Source: JAICJR01 sp963848495 (GTDB taxonomy: Bacteria; Actinomycetota; Thermoleophilia; Solirubrobacterales; Thermoleophilaceae). Taken from it: a stretch of DNA of 64,000 nt. Both the position numbers and the translations under genes were made by a program. Below are positions 50,745 to 60,636 of this stretch, one piece after another; the first letter of the stretch is position 1; every line of letters starts with the position of its first letter. The DNA is taken from NCBI GenBank assembly GCA_963848495.1, contig CAWKDV010000003.1:496001-560000 (forward strand). Reading direction: 5' to 3'. The notes under the pieces were generated by a model, which saw nothing but the letters and a program-made list of their open reading frames with translations, had not been told where the DNA came from and did no database searches.

Positions 50745-52111
50745 ATGCTGAGCCGCGTTCCGTTCTGGCTCGCGCGATCTGCCGGCCCGCGAGCCGCATC
50801 CGCGCGCTCGAAGGGGCGACCGAGGCGGAGCTCTGCATCGTCGGCGGTGGGTTCACGGGGCTCTGGGCCGCTCTTCACGCCAAGCGCGACGACCCGCAGC
50901 GCGACGTGCTGATCCTCGAGGCGGAGACCTGCGGCTACGGCGCCAGCGGGCGCAACGGCGGCTTCTGCATCTCGTCGCTGACGCACGGGATCGGCCAACG
51001 GGATGGCCCGGTTCGCGGACGAGATGCCGGTAATCGAGCGGCTTGGGGACGAGAGCTTTGCGGGGATGAAGGCCGACCTCGCGGCGCACGGGATCGATTG
51101 CGACTTCGAGGAGAACGGGCGACGTCGTGGTGCTGCTCGAGCCGCACGAGCTGTCGTGGGTCGACGAGGAGGTCGAGCTCGCCAGGCGCTTCGGGCACGA
51201 GGTCGAGGTCCTCGATCGAGAGCAGGTCCAGAGCGAGCTCGCCTCCCCCACCTACATCGGCGGGATCTGGGACAAGACGGGCAGCGCGCTTGTGCATCCG
51301 GGCAAGCTCGCGGACGGCTTGCGCAAGGCGGCGATCGCCCAGGGCGTGCGCATCCACGAGCACACGCCGGTGACGGGCCATCCGCGAGGGCCAGGTCCGG
51401 ACAGAGCACGGCTCCGTCAACGCCGGCAAGACCCTGCTCGCAACCAGCGCCTACAAGCCGCTGCTGCGCGAGATGAGGCGCTACATCGCCCCGGTCTACG
51501 ACTACGCGCTGATGACCGAGCCGCTCAGCGCCGAGCAGAGGAGCGCCATCGGCTGGAAGCACCGCCAGGGCGTCGGCGACGGCGCCAACCAGTTCCACTA
51601 CTACCGCCTGAGCAAGGACAACCGGATCCTCTTGGGCGGCTATGACGCGGTCTACCGGTATGGCGGCCCGGTGGACCCGAAGCTACGACGACTACGACCC
51701 CAGCTTCGCCATGCTCTCGCAGCACTTCTTCACGACCTTCCCGCAGCTGGAGGGCATCAAGTTCACGCCACCGCTGGGGCGGCGCGATCGACACCTGCAG
51801 CCGCTTCAGCGCCTTCTTCGGCACGGCGCACCACGGGCAGAACCGCCTACGCGGTGGGCTACACCGGCCTTGGCGTGGCGGCCACGCGATTCGGCGCGCA
51901 AACCGCCCTGGACCTGCTCGACGGCAAGGACACCGAGGCCACCAGGCTCGAGTGGGTGAAGAAGAAGCCCGTCCCCTTCCCCCCGGAGCCGCTGCGCTAC
52001 CCGGTGATCCAGCTCACGGCGAACCGGATGGCCCGGGCGGACCGCAACCAGGGCAAGCGCGGCCTCTGGCTGAAACTGCTCGATCGCCTGGGGCTCGGCT
52101 TTGACAGCTGA
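50745..52111 (+). pseudogene. DadA-type FAD-dependent amine oxidoreductase (frameshifted)
   Basis: A DAO-fold flavoprotein. The FAD-binding segment ELCIVGGGFTGLWAALHAK is followed by CGYGASGRNGGF, the pattern of gamma-glutamylputrescine / D-amino-acid oxidoreductases. Substrate-domain pieces are ELSWVDEEVELARRFGHE and IGGIWDKTGSALVHPGKLA. The C-terminal FAD contact is YAVGYTGLGVAATRFGAQ. It oxidises an amine or amino acid to an imine. At least five single-base shifts occur (for example near 50805, 50997, 51120, 51390, 51680 and 51780-51840), while the protein sequence stays conserved. The start (ATG 50745) is approximate. It overlaps the next gene by 11 bp. Confidence 0.75.
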
Positions 52112-53369
52112 GCTGGACTATGTGGCATTGTCAATAGCGATGGGGGCTGCGCCGGAATACCTGAAGCTGCTCGTTGAGCGCTTCGACGGAGACGTCATGG
52201 ATCTGCCCGCCGGCAAGGCGCGGATCCGGCTGGAGAGCGGCAACACCGAAGCCTGGGACGTCCTGATCAACAGCAATGGCGCCCGCCTCGCGCCGGCAGC
52301 CGGCGAGCGCTTCGACGCCCTCCTGCACGCCGACGCAGAGACCTGGCGGGCAATCGCTCGAAGACATCCGCGGCGGCATGGACGCCCATCGCCAGGGTCG
52401 GCTGAAGATCCGCCACAACATGCACCTGGGCGTGGGCTTCCTCGCAGCGACCAGCGGGAACGAGCAACCCGGACGGCTCACGTTCCACCGCGTGAAGACC
52501 CGCAAGGGCACGATCTCCTACCTGGAGGCAGGCCAGGGCTACCCGGTGCTGCTCCTGCACGGCCTGGGAGGAACGAAGGCGAGCTTCCTGCCGACAGTGT
52601 CGGCGCTGGCGGGCGACTTCCGCATGATCGCCATGGACCACCTGGGCTTCGGCGAATCGGACAAGCCGATCGGCGCCCCCTACGACGCCGCCTTCTTCGC
52701 GGAGGCCGCCACCGCACTGATGGACGAGCTCGGCATAATCGAACCGCGCACCTCATCGGCAACAGCATGGGCGGCCGGGTGGCCCTGGAGCTCGGCTTCC
52801 AGCACCACGACCGCGTGGACAGGCTCGCGCTGCTCGCGCCCTCACTCGCCTGGAAGCGCGACCGCAAGTGGCTGCCGGTCGTGAGGGCCGCCCGCCCGGA
52901 GCTCGGCCTGCTCCAGATCGCCCCGCGCGGCCCGACGGAGAGCATCGTGCGACGGCTGGTGCCCGGCGGCATGGACGGCTGGGCGGCGGTGGGGCTCGAC
53001 GAGTTCCTGCGCTCCTACCTCAACCCGCGCGGGCGGGCCGCCTTCTACGCGGCGGCGCGGCAGATCTACCTCGAGGAGCCGCACGGGCCGAACGGCTTCT
53101 GGACCCGCCTGGCGGACCTGGAGAAGGAATCGCTGTTCGTATGGGGCAGGAAGGACAAGCTCGTGCCGATCCAGTTCGCCCGCCACGTGGAGGAGGCCCT
53201 CCCCCACGCCAAGCACGTGGAGCTGAACTGCGGTCACGTGCCTCAGGTCGAGGCGCCGAAGGAGACGCATCGAGCCGTCAGGGGCTTCCTGACCGTCGGG
53301 CCGCGCGAGCGCGCTAGGTCAGCGCTTGAGCGCCGGTCCGCATCGCCGCCTGAAGCTCGGCGACGCTGA
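52101..53369 (+). pseudogene. SCP2-like domain fused to an alpha/beta hydrolase (two frameshifts)
   Basis: The N-terminal ~110 residues (PEYLKLLVERFDGDVMDLP, KARIRLESGN, then ALLHADAETWRAIAED) fit the SCP2 sterol-carrier fold. After a linker the alpha/beta hydrolase begins (ISYLEAGQGYPVLLLHGLGG). Its nucleophile is in HLIGNSMGGRVALELG, the acid in FVWGRKDKLVPI and the His in NCGHVPQVEAP. The fusion suggests a hydrolase for a lipid-like ester delivered by the carrier domain. Shifts are apparent near 52355 and 52740. The start may be TTG 52101 or ATG 52140. The true end may be earlier, since the last 55 bp overlap the convergent lipoprotein gene. Confidence 0.75.
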
Positions 53370-54318
53370 ACGCCCCCTCCATCCGCGCGGCGATCCTGCC
53401 GTTCTTACCCACGACGAACACCCACGGCTCGGTGGGCAGCTGGAACGCCGCCACCTGCGGCCGGTAGCCGTCCACGACCTTGTTGTTGTTGTAGATCTCG
53501 TTGTGGATGAAGGCGAACTGCTTGGCGGCGGGCATCGTGTGCTCGACCTGCTCGGCGATGTCGACCACCGGCCCGCAGACGCGGCTCGCGCACAGGAGCG
53601 GCGTGGCGAAGACGAGCACGATCGGCTTCTTGCCGAGCACGTCCTTGAAGTTGACCGCGTGCATGTCGTCGGGCGGCGAGCGGGTGTCGATCTTGGAGAC
53701 GTCGCCGCCGACCGACTTGGTGGTGGGCGTGTCGATCGCCGGCGGCTTCTGGCCCACGGCGGGCACACCGGTGTGCTTCTGCACGCGGATCGCGGGCCCG
53801 GCGAGCGTGGCGGCGACCAGCCTGTCGTCAAGCCTGGCGACGCCAAGGGCGACGTAGTTCCCGGTCGCCGGGAAGGTGACGTTGGCGACGTAGACCGAAT
53901 GGGCAGCGTCCGGGTCGTTCTTCACCGTGTTGCTCTCGAAGTCGGGCTGGACCTGGAGCGACTCGTCGTGGGCGACGAACGGACCAACCACCGGCCCGCC
54001 CTTGACGTTCTGGAAGTAGACGGCGGCGGGCGCCTCGGCGATCTGCTTGCGCGAGCGGTCGAAGAGGCCGAAGCCGAAGCGGTTCTGCCCCGGCTGGAGC
54101 TGCGACACCGACGGAGCCATCACCGGCCCGGGACCCAGGCTCTTCGCCAGCTCCGCGAGCGACTTGCCACCGGGCTGCGGGAAGTCGCTCGGCCGCGTGA
54201 GCGCAGGCTCCTTCGCGCTCGTCGCGGAGCTGCTCCCGCCACCCCCGCCCCCACAGGAGGCCAGCGCCAGGCCGGAGAGGAGGGCCAAGGCGCATGCCGC
54301 GCGTCCAAAGCTCATCAT
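53314..54318 (-). CDS. exported lipoprotein with a thioredoxin-like C-terminal domain
   Basis: A 334-residue protein. A signal peptide with lipobox LASC lies at about residues 18-21, followed by a run of glycines and serines. Residues 40-190 are a beta-rich domain of unknown type (LQPGQNRFGFGLFDRSRKQ, VTFPATGNYVALGVARLDD). Residues 210-330 look thioredoxin/TlpA-like (KKPIVLVFATPLLCASRVCGP with a CxxxxC pair, FIHNEIYNNNKV, EPWVFVVGKNGRIAARMEG). The cysteine spacing is wider than the redox CxxC, so it may be structural or bind metal or a ligand. It would sit on the outer face of the membrane. The gene is divergent from the SDR gene at 54388. Confidence 0.8.
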   Translation of the reverse strand: MMSFGRAACALALLSGLALASCGGGGGGSSSATSAKEPALTRPSDFPQPGGKSLAELAKSLGPGPVMAPSVSQLQPGQNRFGFGLFDRSRKQIAEAPAAVYFQNVKGGPVVGPFVAHDESLQVQPDFESNTVKNDPDAAHSVYVANVTFPATGNYVALGVARLDDRLVAATLAGPAIRVQKHTGVPAVGQKPPAIDTPTTKSVGGDVSKIDTRSPPDDMHAVNFKDVLGKKPIVLVFATPLLCASRVCGPVVDIAEQVEHTMPAAKQFAFIHNEIYNNNKVVDGYRPQVAAFQLPTEPWVFVVGKNGRIAARMEGAFSVAELQAAMRTGAQALT

Positions 54319-54387
54319 CCGTAAGCCTAGAAAAGAAGGCGGTCCTAATACGCCGCCAGTGTTAAGGGCGCTATAAGGTGCCGCTCC

Positions 54388-55123
54388 ATGAGCGACCGCG
54401 CAGCGCTTGTAACAGGCGGATCAAGCGGGATCGGATTGGCGATCGCGCGGGCCCTCGGGCAGGACGGGATACGGCATCACGCTCTCGGCTCGCCGGCCCG
54501 ACAAGCTGCAGGCGGCCGCGGACGAGCTCGCCGGCGAGGGCATCGACGTGCAGGCCGTGCCGGCCAACATGGCCGACGAGGACCAGGTCAAGGCGATCGC
54601 GGCCGCCCACAGGGAGCGCTTCGGGCGGCTCGACGTGCTGGTCAACAACGCGGGGATCGGCATCGGATCGCCGATCGCGGACATCGAGACCAAGAAGCTC
54701 GACCTCCAGCTCGACGTGAACCTGCGCGGCGTCTACCTGATGCTGCGGGAGTCGATCCCGATGCTGAAGGAGGCGGGCGCCGAGCACGGCAAGGCGCTGG
54801 TGGTGAACACGGCGTCGATCGCCGGCAAGTACCCGGAGCCCTGGCTCGCCGCCTACTCGGCCACCAAGGCGGCGGTGGTGGCGCTCAGCCAATCGGCGCA
54901 CGGAGAGCTGGCCGAGTCGGGCATCCAGGTGACCGCCCTGTGCCCGGCGTTCGTCGACACGCCCATGACCGACTGGGTGAAGGGCCAGGTCTCGGCCGAC
55001 CAGATGATCAGGCCCGAGGACATCGCCGAGGCGGTGCGCTTCCTGCTGCGCACGTCGCGTTATTGCCTGGTGCCCGAGATCCAGTTCCTGCGCCCGAGCG
55101 ACCGGCTCGGGGCGTCTGCCTAG
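54388..55123 (+). CDS. short-chain dehydrogenase/reductase (one frameshift)
   Basis: A classical SDR of about 245 residues. NAD(P)-binding motif VTGGSSGIGLAIARAL is at the N-terminus, with VNNAGIGIGSP, catalytic Ser in NTASIAGKYP and the YxxxK motif in AAYSATKAAVVAL. An extra A near 54468 (GACGGGATACGG) breaks the frame between the first and second strands. Removal restores the expected GITLSARRPDKL segment. The ending (VRFLLRTSRYCLVPEI) is typical of the family. The substrate is unknown. The stop overlaps the convergent gene by 4 bp. Confidence 0.85.
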
Positions 55124-55572
55124 ACGCGCTCGAGCTCGCGGCTGCGGTCGCGCCGCCAGAGCTGCGAGATGAAGCCCTGGCCGTCGGCGCGCGCCTCGCG
55201 CTCGGCCTCGGCGCGGCGGAGCGCCTTGATCTGCGCCACCTCGTCGGCGAGCGAGGCCTGCGGGTAGCCGTCCTCGGTGAGACTCGCCTCGAGCATCGCT
55301 CGCAGCGTGCCGAGCTCGCGGTCGCTGGCGCGGCGCGGGCGGCCGTGAGCCTTTGTGTAGCGGTCCCAGGTGCGGGCGAAGCTGGCGAGGTTCGTGCGGC
55401 CGCCGCAGCGGTGCGCCGCGAGCATCGGGCAGACGCCGCCGCGCTGGTCGGTGTAGGCGCCGACGATGATCCGGTTCTCCCGGATCCCCTCGAGCATCGC
55501 CAGCCGGGTGTGGACCGGCAGGCAGTCCACCGCGATGCGCAGCTCCTCGGCCGGCCTGCGTCGTCTCGTCAC
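55120..55572 (-). CDS. conserved hypothetical protein with a VCPMLAAHRCGGR motif
   Basis: A 150-residue soluble protein without signal peptide or membrane segment. The central motif IIVGAYTDQRGGVCPMLAAH followed by RCGGRT is distinctive. The rest is helical and charged (ELGTLRAMLEASLTE, IKALRRAEAEREARADG). I believe similar proteins occur in related actinobacteria, but I know no function. The two cysteines and one histidine could form a metal site. It lies alone between the SDR and LLM genes. Confidence 0.65.
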   Translation of the reverse strand: MTRRRRPAEELRIAVDCLPVHTRLAMLEGIRENRIIVGAYTDQRGGVCPMLAAHRCGGRTNLASFARTWDRYTKAHGRPRRASDRELGTLRAMLEASLTEDGYPQASLADEVAQIKALRRAEAEREARADGQGFISQLWRRDRSRELERV

Positions 55573-55657
55573 GAAACTCTCACCTCGCTTAGGATGCTGG
55601 CCGCTTGGCCCACCGGCTGAATCTACGCGCTTCCCGCGCCCGCTGTAAACCCCCGGA

Positions 55658-56706
55658 GTGGGTGATTTCGTGCGCCTTGGCCTGAACGTGGGCTACTGGG
55701 GCCTCGGCCTGTCGAACGAGGACCAGCTCAGGCTCGTGCGGGAGGCGGAGGCGATCGGCTACGACTCGGTGTGGGCCGCCGAGGCCTACGGCTCGGACGC
55801 GGCCACCGTGCTCGCCTGGCTGGCGGGGCAGACCGAGCGGATCAAGCTCGGCTCCGCGATCTTCCAGATGCCCGCGCGCTCGCCCGCGATGACCGCGATG
55901 ACGGCCGCGACCCTCGACGTGATCTCGAACGGGCGCTTCCGGCTCGGGCTCGGCTCCTCCGGTCCGCAGGTGGCCGAGGGCTGGCACGGCCAGCGCTTCG
56001 GCGAGCAGCTCGCGCGCACGCGCGAGTACGTGGCGATCCTGCGCAAGGCGCTCGCCCGCGAGCGGCTCGAGTTCGAGGGCGAGACCTACACGCTGCCGCT
56101 GCCGGACGGCCCGGGCAAGGCGCTCGAAGCTGATGATCGCGCCGGTGCAGGAGCGGATCCCGATCTACCTCGCCGCGATCGGGCCGAAGAACACGCATGC
56201 TGGCCGGCGAGATCGCCGATGGCTGGCTGCCGACGTTCTTCTCGCCCGAGCACGTCGGGCAGCTGCGCGACCTGCTCGAGCAGGGCGCCGCCCGCGCCGG
56301 CCGGACGCTCGACGACTCGTTCGACATCGCCCCCAACGTCAGCCTCTGCATCGACGACGACCTCGACCGCGCGCGCGACGTCATGCGGCCCTTCCTCGCG
56401 CTCTACGTGGGTGGGATGGGCTCGCGGAAGCAGAACTTCTACAACGCGCTGGTGCGCCGCTACGGGTTCGAGGAGGCGGCCGAGGAGGTGCAGGAGCTGT
56501 ACCTCGCCGGCAAGAAGGACGAGGCCGCCGCGGCGCTGCCGGCCGAGCTGATCGACATCACCTCGCTGTGCGGACCGCGGGAGCGGATCGACGAGCGGCT
56601 CGACACCTACAAGGCGGCCGGGGTCGGCACCCTGATCACGACGCCGATTGCCCCGACGCTCGACGGGCGCGTGGAGATGCTGCGGACGCTCGCGGATCTC
56701 GTCTGA
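55658..56706 (+). pseudogene. F420-type LLM-class oxidoreductase (two frameshifts)
   Basis: A luciferase-like TIM-barrel oxidoreductase of about 345 residues: VRLGLNVGYWGLGLSNEDQ, IGYDSVWAAEAYGSDA, RIKLGSAIFQMPARSP, then the ISNGRFRLGLGSSGPQVAEGW cofactor loop. The C-terminal part has LAGEIADGWLPTFFSPEH and GVGTLITTPIAP. These features match F420-dependent (5,10-methylene-H4MPT reductase-like) members common in actinobacteria. Two +1 shifts lie near 56125 and 56192. The GTG at 55658 or 55670 can serve as start. It may be coupled to the glycosyltransferase, whose frame begins at its stop. Confidence 0.8.
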
Positions 56707-57908
56707 GCGCCGGCGAGGGACCTCGGCGGCGCCTGCTTCTGGCCGCCTTCGGCGATCCGGGCCACGCCTTCCCGATGATCGCCCTCGGCCGCGAGCTGGC
56801 GGCGCGCGGGCACGAGGTGTGCCTCCAGACCTGGGAGCGCTGGCGCGAGCACGTGGAGCGCGAGGGGATGCGCTTCGAGCGCGCGCCGGAGTACGCGGTC
56901 TTCCCCACCTCGCCGGCGCTGAAGCCCTACCAGGCCGCGGTGCGGGCGGCCGAGGAGACCACGCCGCTCGTGCGCTCGTTCGACCCCGAGGCCGTGGTGG
57001 CGGACATCCTCACGCTGGCGGCGGCGCTCGCCGCCGAGATGGAGGGGCGGCCGTGGGTCACGCTCGTGCCCCACGTGCTGCCGGAGGGCGACCCCGGGTT
57101 CCCGCTCTACTCGACCGGCGCGCGGCTGCCGCGCACGCCGCTCGGGCGAGCGCTCTGGCGGCGCCTCGAGCCGCTGGCCCTGGTCGGCGCGCGGCAGGGC
57201 CGCGACGAGCTGAACGAGGCCCGGCGGCGCGTGGGGCTGCCGCCCCACGAGCACCTGCACGGCGGCACCTCCCGGCAGCTCGCGCTGATCGGGACGTTCC
57301 CCCAGCTCGAGTACCCGCGCCGCTGGGCTCCGTGGATGAAGGTCACCGGGCCGCTGATGTGGGAGCAGCCGTTCGGCGACGTGGAGCTGCCGCCGGGCGA
57401 CGATCCGCTCGTGCTCCTGGCGCCGAGCACCTCGCAGGACCCCGAGCAGCGGATGCTGCGCGCGGCGCTCGACGGGCTGGCGGGCGAGCGGGTCCGGGTG
57501 CTGGCCACCACCAACCGGCGGCCGCCCGAGGAGCCGCTCGACGTGCCCCCCAACGCGCGCCTCGTCGACTGGCTCTCCTACACCCGCACGATGCCGCTCT
57601 GCGACGCGGTGGTGTGCCACGCGGGCCACGGCACCGTGGTGCGGGCGCTGGCGTCGGGGACGCCGCTCGTGGCCTGCCCCGCGGCGGGCGACATGGCCGA
57701 GAACGCGGCCCGGGTGGCGTGGGCGGGAGTGGGCGTGCCGCTGCCGCGCAGGCTCACCACGCCGCGCGGGATCCGGCTGGCGCTGCGGCGGCTGCTGGAC
57801 GATCCGAGCTACTCGGAGCGGGCGGGCGAGCTCGCGCGCTGGGCGGCGGCGCACGACGGGCCCTCGACCGCGGCCGACGAGCTCGAACGGTTCGTGGAGG
57901 GGCGCTGA
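56703..57908 (+). CDS. GT1 / MGT-type glycosyltransferase
   Basis: About 400 residues of GT-B fold. The N-terminal acceptor domain begins LLLAAFGDPGHAFPMIALG. The nucleotide-sugar signature in the C-terminal domain is present (VDWLSYTRTMPLCDAVVCHAGHGTV, then ASGTPLVACPAAGDMAENAARV). Such enzymes glycosylate small lipophilic molecules. No ATG, GTG or TTG lies between the LLM stop and the first conserved strand, so the start is either the CTG at 56703 or hidden by another indel. The convergent HD-GYP frame overlaps its last 100 bp. Confidence 0.85.
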   Translation: MSAGEGPRRRLLLAAFGDPGHAFPMIALGRELAARGHEVCLQTWERWREHVEREGMRFERAPEYAVFPTSPALKPYQAAVRAAEETTPLVRSFDPEAVVADILTLAAALAAEMEGRPWVTLVPHVLPEGDPGFPLYSTGARLPRTPLGRALWRRLEPLALVGARQGRDELNEARRRVGLPPHEHLHGGTSRQLALIGTFPQLEYPRRWAPWMKVTGPLMWEQPFGDVELPPGDDPLVLLAPSTSQDPEQRMLRAALDGLAGERVRVLATTNRRPPEEPLDVPPNARLVDWLSYTRTMPLCDAVVCHAGHGTVVRALASGTPLVACPAAGDMAENAARVAWAGVGVPLPRRLTTPRGIRLALRRLLDDPSYSERAGELARWAAAHDGPSTAADELERFVEGR

Positions 57909-59555
57909 GGCGAGGGCCTCGGCGACGCCTCGGCGCGCCGCTCGCACTGCTCGCGCGCGAGGGCGGTGGCGAAGGCGTGGACGACCGTGGGGTCGAACTG
58001 GCTGCCGCAGCAGCGGAGCAGCTCGGCCTGGGCCTCGGTATGGGTCATCGCGGTCTTGTAGACGCGCTCGGCGGTCATCGCCTCGTAGGAGTCGGCGACG
58101 GCGAGGATCTTCGCCTGCAGCGGGATCTCATCGTCCGCCGAGGCCGAGCGGGTAGCCGCGGCCGTCGGGGCGCTCGTGGTGGGCGCGGACCCAGGCGCTG
58201 ATGTCCTCGAGGCGAGCGCCGTCGAGGATCCGCGACCCGAGCTCCGGGTGCTTGCGCATCTCCTCCCACTCGGCCTGGTTGAGGCTGCCCGGCTTCTGGA
58301 GGATGTTGTCGGAGATCCCGATCTTGCCGATGTCGTGGAGCATGCCGGCGAGGTGCACGCGCTCGATCTCGCGGTCGGAGAGGCCGAGCTCGGCGGCGAT
58401 CAGCTTCGCGTAGCGGGCGACCGTCTCAGAGTGGCGCGCCGTGCTCGTGTCGCGCATGTCGAGCGTCTCCGCCAGGACCATGACCGCGGCGAGGTGCTCC
58501 TCGGCCTGCATGCCGTCGCGGGCGGCGGCAGAGCGCAGGTTCGCGCTGATCTCCGGGTTGTAGATCACCGAGCGATCCCGGCCGAGCTCCTTGGCGACGT
58601 ACAGCGCCCGCGTGGCGGAGCCGTACAGCTCCTCGTAGGTGCCGCCGTGCTTGGGGAAGCTGGCGACGCCGAGGCTGGCCGTGATCGGGGCTGATCCGCT
58701 CGCGAACGAGTCGCGCACGGCGCGGCGGAGGCGGTCGGCCAGCACGTAGGCGCCGTGCTCATCGGTGTCGGGCAAGAGCAGTGCGAACACCTGGCCACTC
58801 AGGCGGGCGACCACGTCGATGCGCCGCTTGGTGCGGTCGAGCACGTCGGCGACCGTCTGCAGGTGGGCGTCGGCGGCGCGGTGGCCGAGCTCCTCATTGA
58901 CGTCCTTGAAGCGGTCGAGGTCGCAGACGACGAGCGAGAGGCGGCCCTCGCTGCGCTGTGCGCGCTCGAGCTCGCGCTCGATCAGCTCCTCGAGGCCGGC
59001 GCCGTTCAAAAGGCCGGTGCGCGGGTCGCGCTTGGAGGTCTCGGCGAGGTCCCCGATCAGGCGCTCGACTCGACCGCGCAGGGCGCTCACGATTCCCGCG
59101 GCGAGGATGGCCGTGCCGACCGTGAGCAGCCACTGGTGGGCCGCCACATGGGTCGTCACCCGAGCGTCGCGCAGGAACACCGCGTAGCTCACCGCGATGA
59201 GCCCGATCTGGAGTGCCGCCCGGCGCCGTGTGAGCAGGAAGGCCGCGGCGAGCGCGCCCCACAGGTAGAAGACGGGGAAGGAGTCGGCGCTGCCGCTTCC
59301 CTTGAGCGCGAGGCTGAGCGTGACGAGGCCGACACCGGCGGCGAGCGCGAAGTCGACCGTGTCGTCGGGAAGCGTGCGCCGTCCCGCCAGCAGGCCGAGG
59401 CCGAGCGCGTACGAGCCGCCGAGCATCACCCAGCGCGGCCAGCCGTGCACGTGTGGCGTGTGCGGCACGAGGTTCACGATCAGCGAGAAGGTGGCTGTGC
59501 CCAGGTAGAGCCAGGCCATGACGAGCATGGTCGAGTCCGCACTGGGCGCGGTCAT
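57809..59555 (-). CDS. membrane GGDEF (degenerate) - HD-GYP protein (one frameshift)
   Basis: The N-terminal six or so transmembrane helices (residues 5-165) are followed by a GGDEF-type domain: KRDPRTGLLNGAGLEELIE, VVCDLDRFKDVNEELGH, then LSGQVFALLLP where GGDEF should be, so cyclase activity is unlikely. The HD-GYP domain has GMLHDIGKIGISDNIL and HHERPDGRGYP and looks active, so the protein probably degrades cyclic di-GMP. A frameshift near 58130 separates HHERPDGRGYP from the following conserved segment (KILAVADSYEAMTAERVYK). The ATG at 59555 opens the first membrane segment. The end is uncertain, as it overlaps the convergent glycosyltransferase. Confidence 0.82.
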
Positions 59556-59740
59556 CGAGGCGTGGCGGTATGGCGCCTGTTCTACAGCGTCAAGGCGTGC
59601 GAGCCCGAGCGGGGACGAGCCGAGGAGCCTTCTCATGCAAGGCACAGCATCGACATCCCGGAGGGCGCTCTTTAGCCGGAAAGCGCAGAAGTTGATCGGC
59701 TTCCGGACCTATATGCCCTGGACGGGGTGCGTCTTGGAAG

Positions 59741-59813
59741 CTCCGGGGGTGGGACTCGAACCCACAACATTTCGGTTAACAGCCGAACGCTCTGCCGATT
59801 GAGCTACCCCGGA
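59741..59813 (-). tRNA. tRNA-Asn (GTT)
   Basis: A 73-nt cloverleaf: acceptor TCCGGGG/CCCCGGA, D-arm AGCTCAATCGGCAGAGC, anticodon stem-loop TCGGCTGTTAACCGA with anticodon GTT, T-arm GTGGGTTCGAGTCCCAC, discriminator G, no encoded CCA. All stems pair well. Confidence 0.93.
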
Positions 59814-59836
59814 CCGCACAAATGAGCTACGTCGGA

Positions 59837-60559
59837 TTAGTCGTCATCCGGAGACGATTCTTGAACTGATCCCGAGACTCTAGCGGGAAGGGCCTTCACC
59901 CCCGCCTCGACCTCGGCGTGGCAGTTTGCGCACAGGAGCACGCACTTACGGGCCTCCGCGCGAAGAACGTCAAGGCCCCGCAAGCTCCCGTCTCGGATGG
60001 TGAAGCGCTTCTGCCTGGGGACGAGATGATGGAACTGGAGCGCGCCCGAGCAGCGAGAGTAGCTGCAGATCGCGCAGCATCCACCGGCCTCCGCGATGAG
60101 CGTGGCACGGACGGCTTCTCGCCGGCGCACCACCGCCTCCTGGCGGCACTGCATACAGCGGTAGATTCCGCGCCCTTCGAGCCAGAACCGCGTGACGCCA
60201 TGATGCCTGCAAGTGAGCTGCACGATCGCTCGTCCCTCAACCCGGTTCTCGCGACCTAGCCGGATCCGCTCACCACGCCTGGTCTCCAAGTCGTACTTCT
60301 TCAGCCAGTAGCGAATGGTGGCAACGCTGACATCGAGAGCGTCAGCCATGAAGGCGTAGGTCGCGTCCTCCTCAACGAGCGCTGCAAGGCGTTCCCGAGG
60401 AATGGCGCCGCGGGCAGAGTAGTGCTCCCTATGGACCGACTCCAGTCCGTGCTTCTTGACCCAGTACGCGACCGTGGAGGGGTGGCGATCGACCCGCCTC
60501 CCAATCTGCTCGAGCGAGAGTCCCTGGCTAAGAAACAGCGTCAGCGAGTCGCGGTCCAT
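59837..60559 (-). CDS. HNH endonuclease with two N-terminal helix-turn-helix motifs
   Basis: 240 residues. There are two successive HTH units (LSLEQIGRRVDRHPSTVAYW near residues 15-34, and ADALDVSVATIRYWLKKYD near 72-90), a zinc-ribbon-like segment (TCRHHGVTRFW, YRCMQC), then an HNH domain (CCAICSYSRCSGALQFHHL and LLCANCHAEVEAG, four cysteines for structural zinc). The composition looks less GC-biased than its neighbours. It lies 23 bp upstream of tRNA-Asn on the same strand. HNH proteins of this kind are often mobile or homing-like. A role in DNA repair or defence is equally possible. Confidence 0.8.
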   Translation of the reverse strand: MDRDSLTLFLSQGLSLEQIGRRVDRHPSTVAYWVKKHGLESVHREHYSARGAIPRERLAALVEEDATYAFMADALDVSVATIRYWLKKYDLETRRGERIRLGRENRVEGRAIVQLTCRHHGVTRFWLEGRGIYRCMQCRQEAVVRRREAVRATLIAEAGGCCAICSYSRCSGALQFHHLVPRQKRFTIRDGSLRGLDVLRAEARKCVLLCANCHAEVEAGVKALPARVSGSVQESSPDDD

Positions 60560-60636
60560 AGCGCAATCATCTCTGTCGGCTCGGACAGATAAGCGAACGT
60601 GTGTTCGTACTTCGACGGGACGATAGGCTGCCCCGC

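Noticed and set aside
60149..60158. CTGCATACAG, a match to the GntR operator motif
   Set aside because: It lies inside the HNH coding sequence at the conserved YRCMQC zinc-ribbon codons, far from any promoter. Treated as chance.
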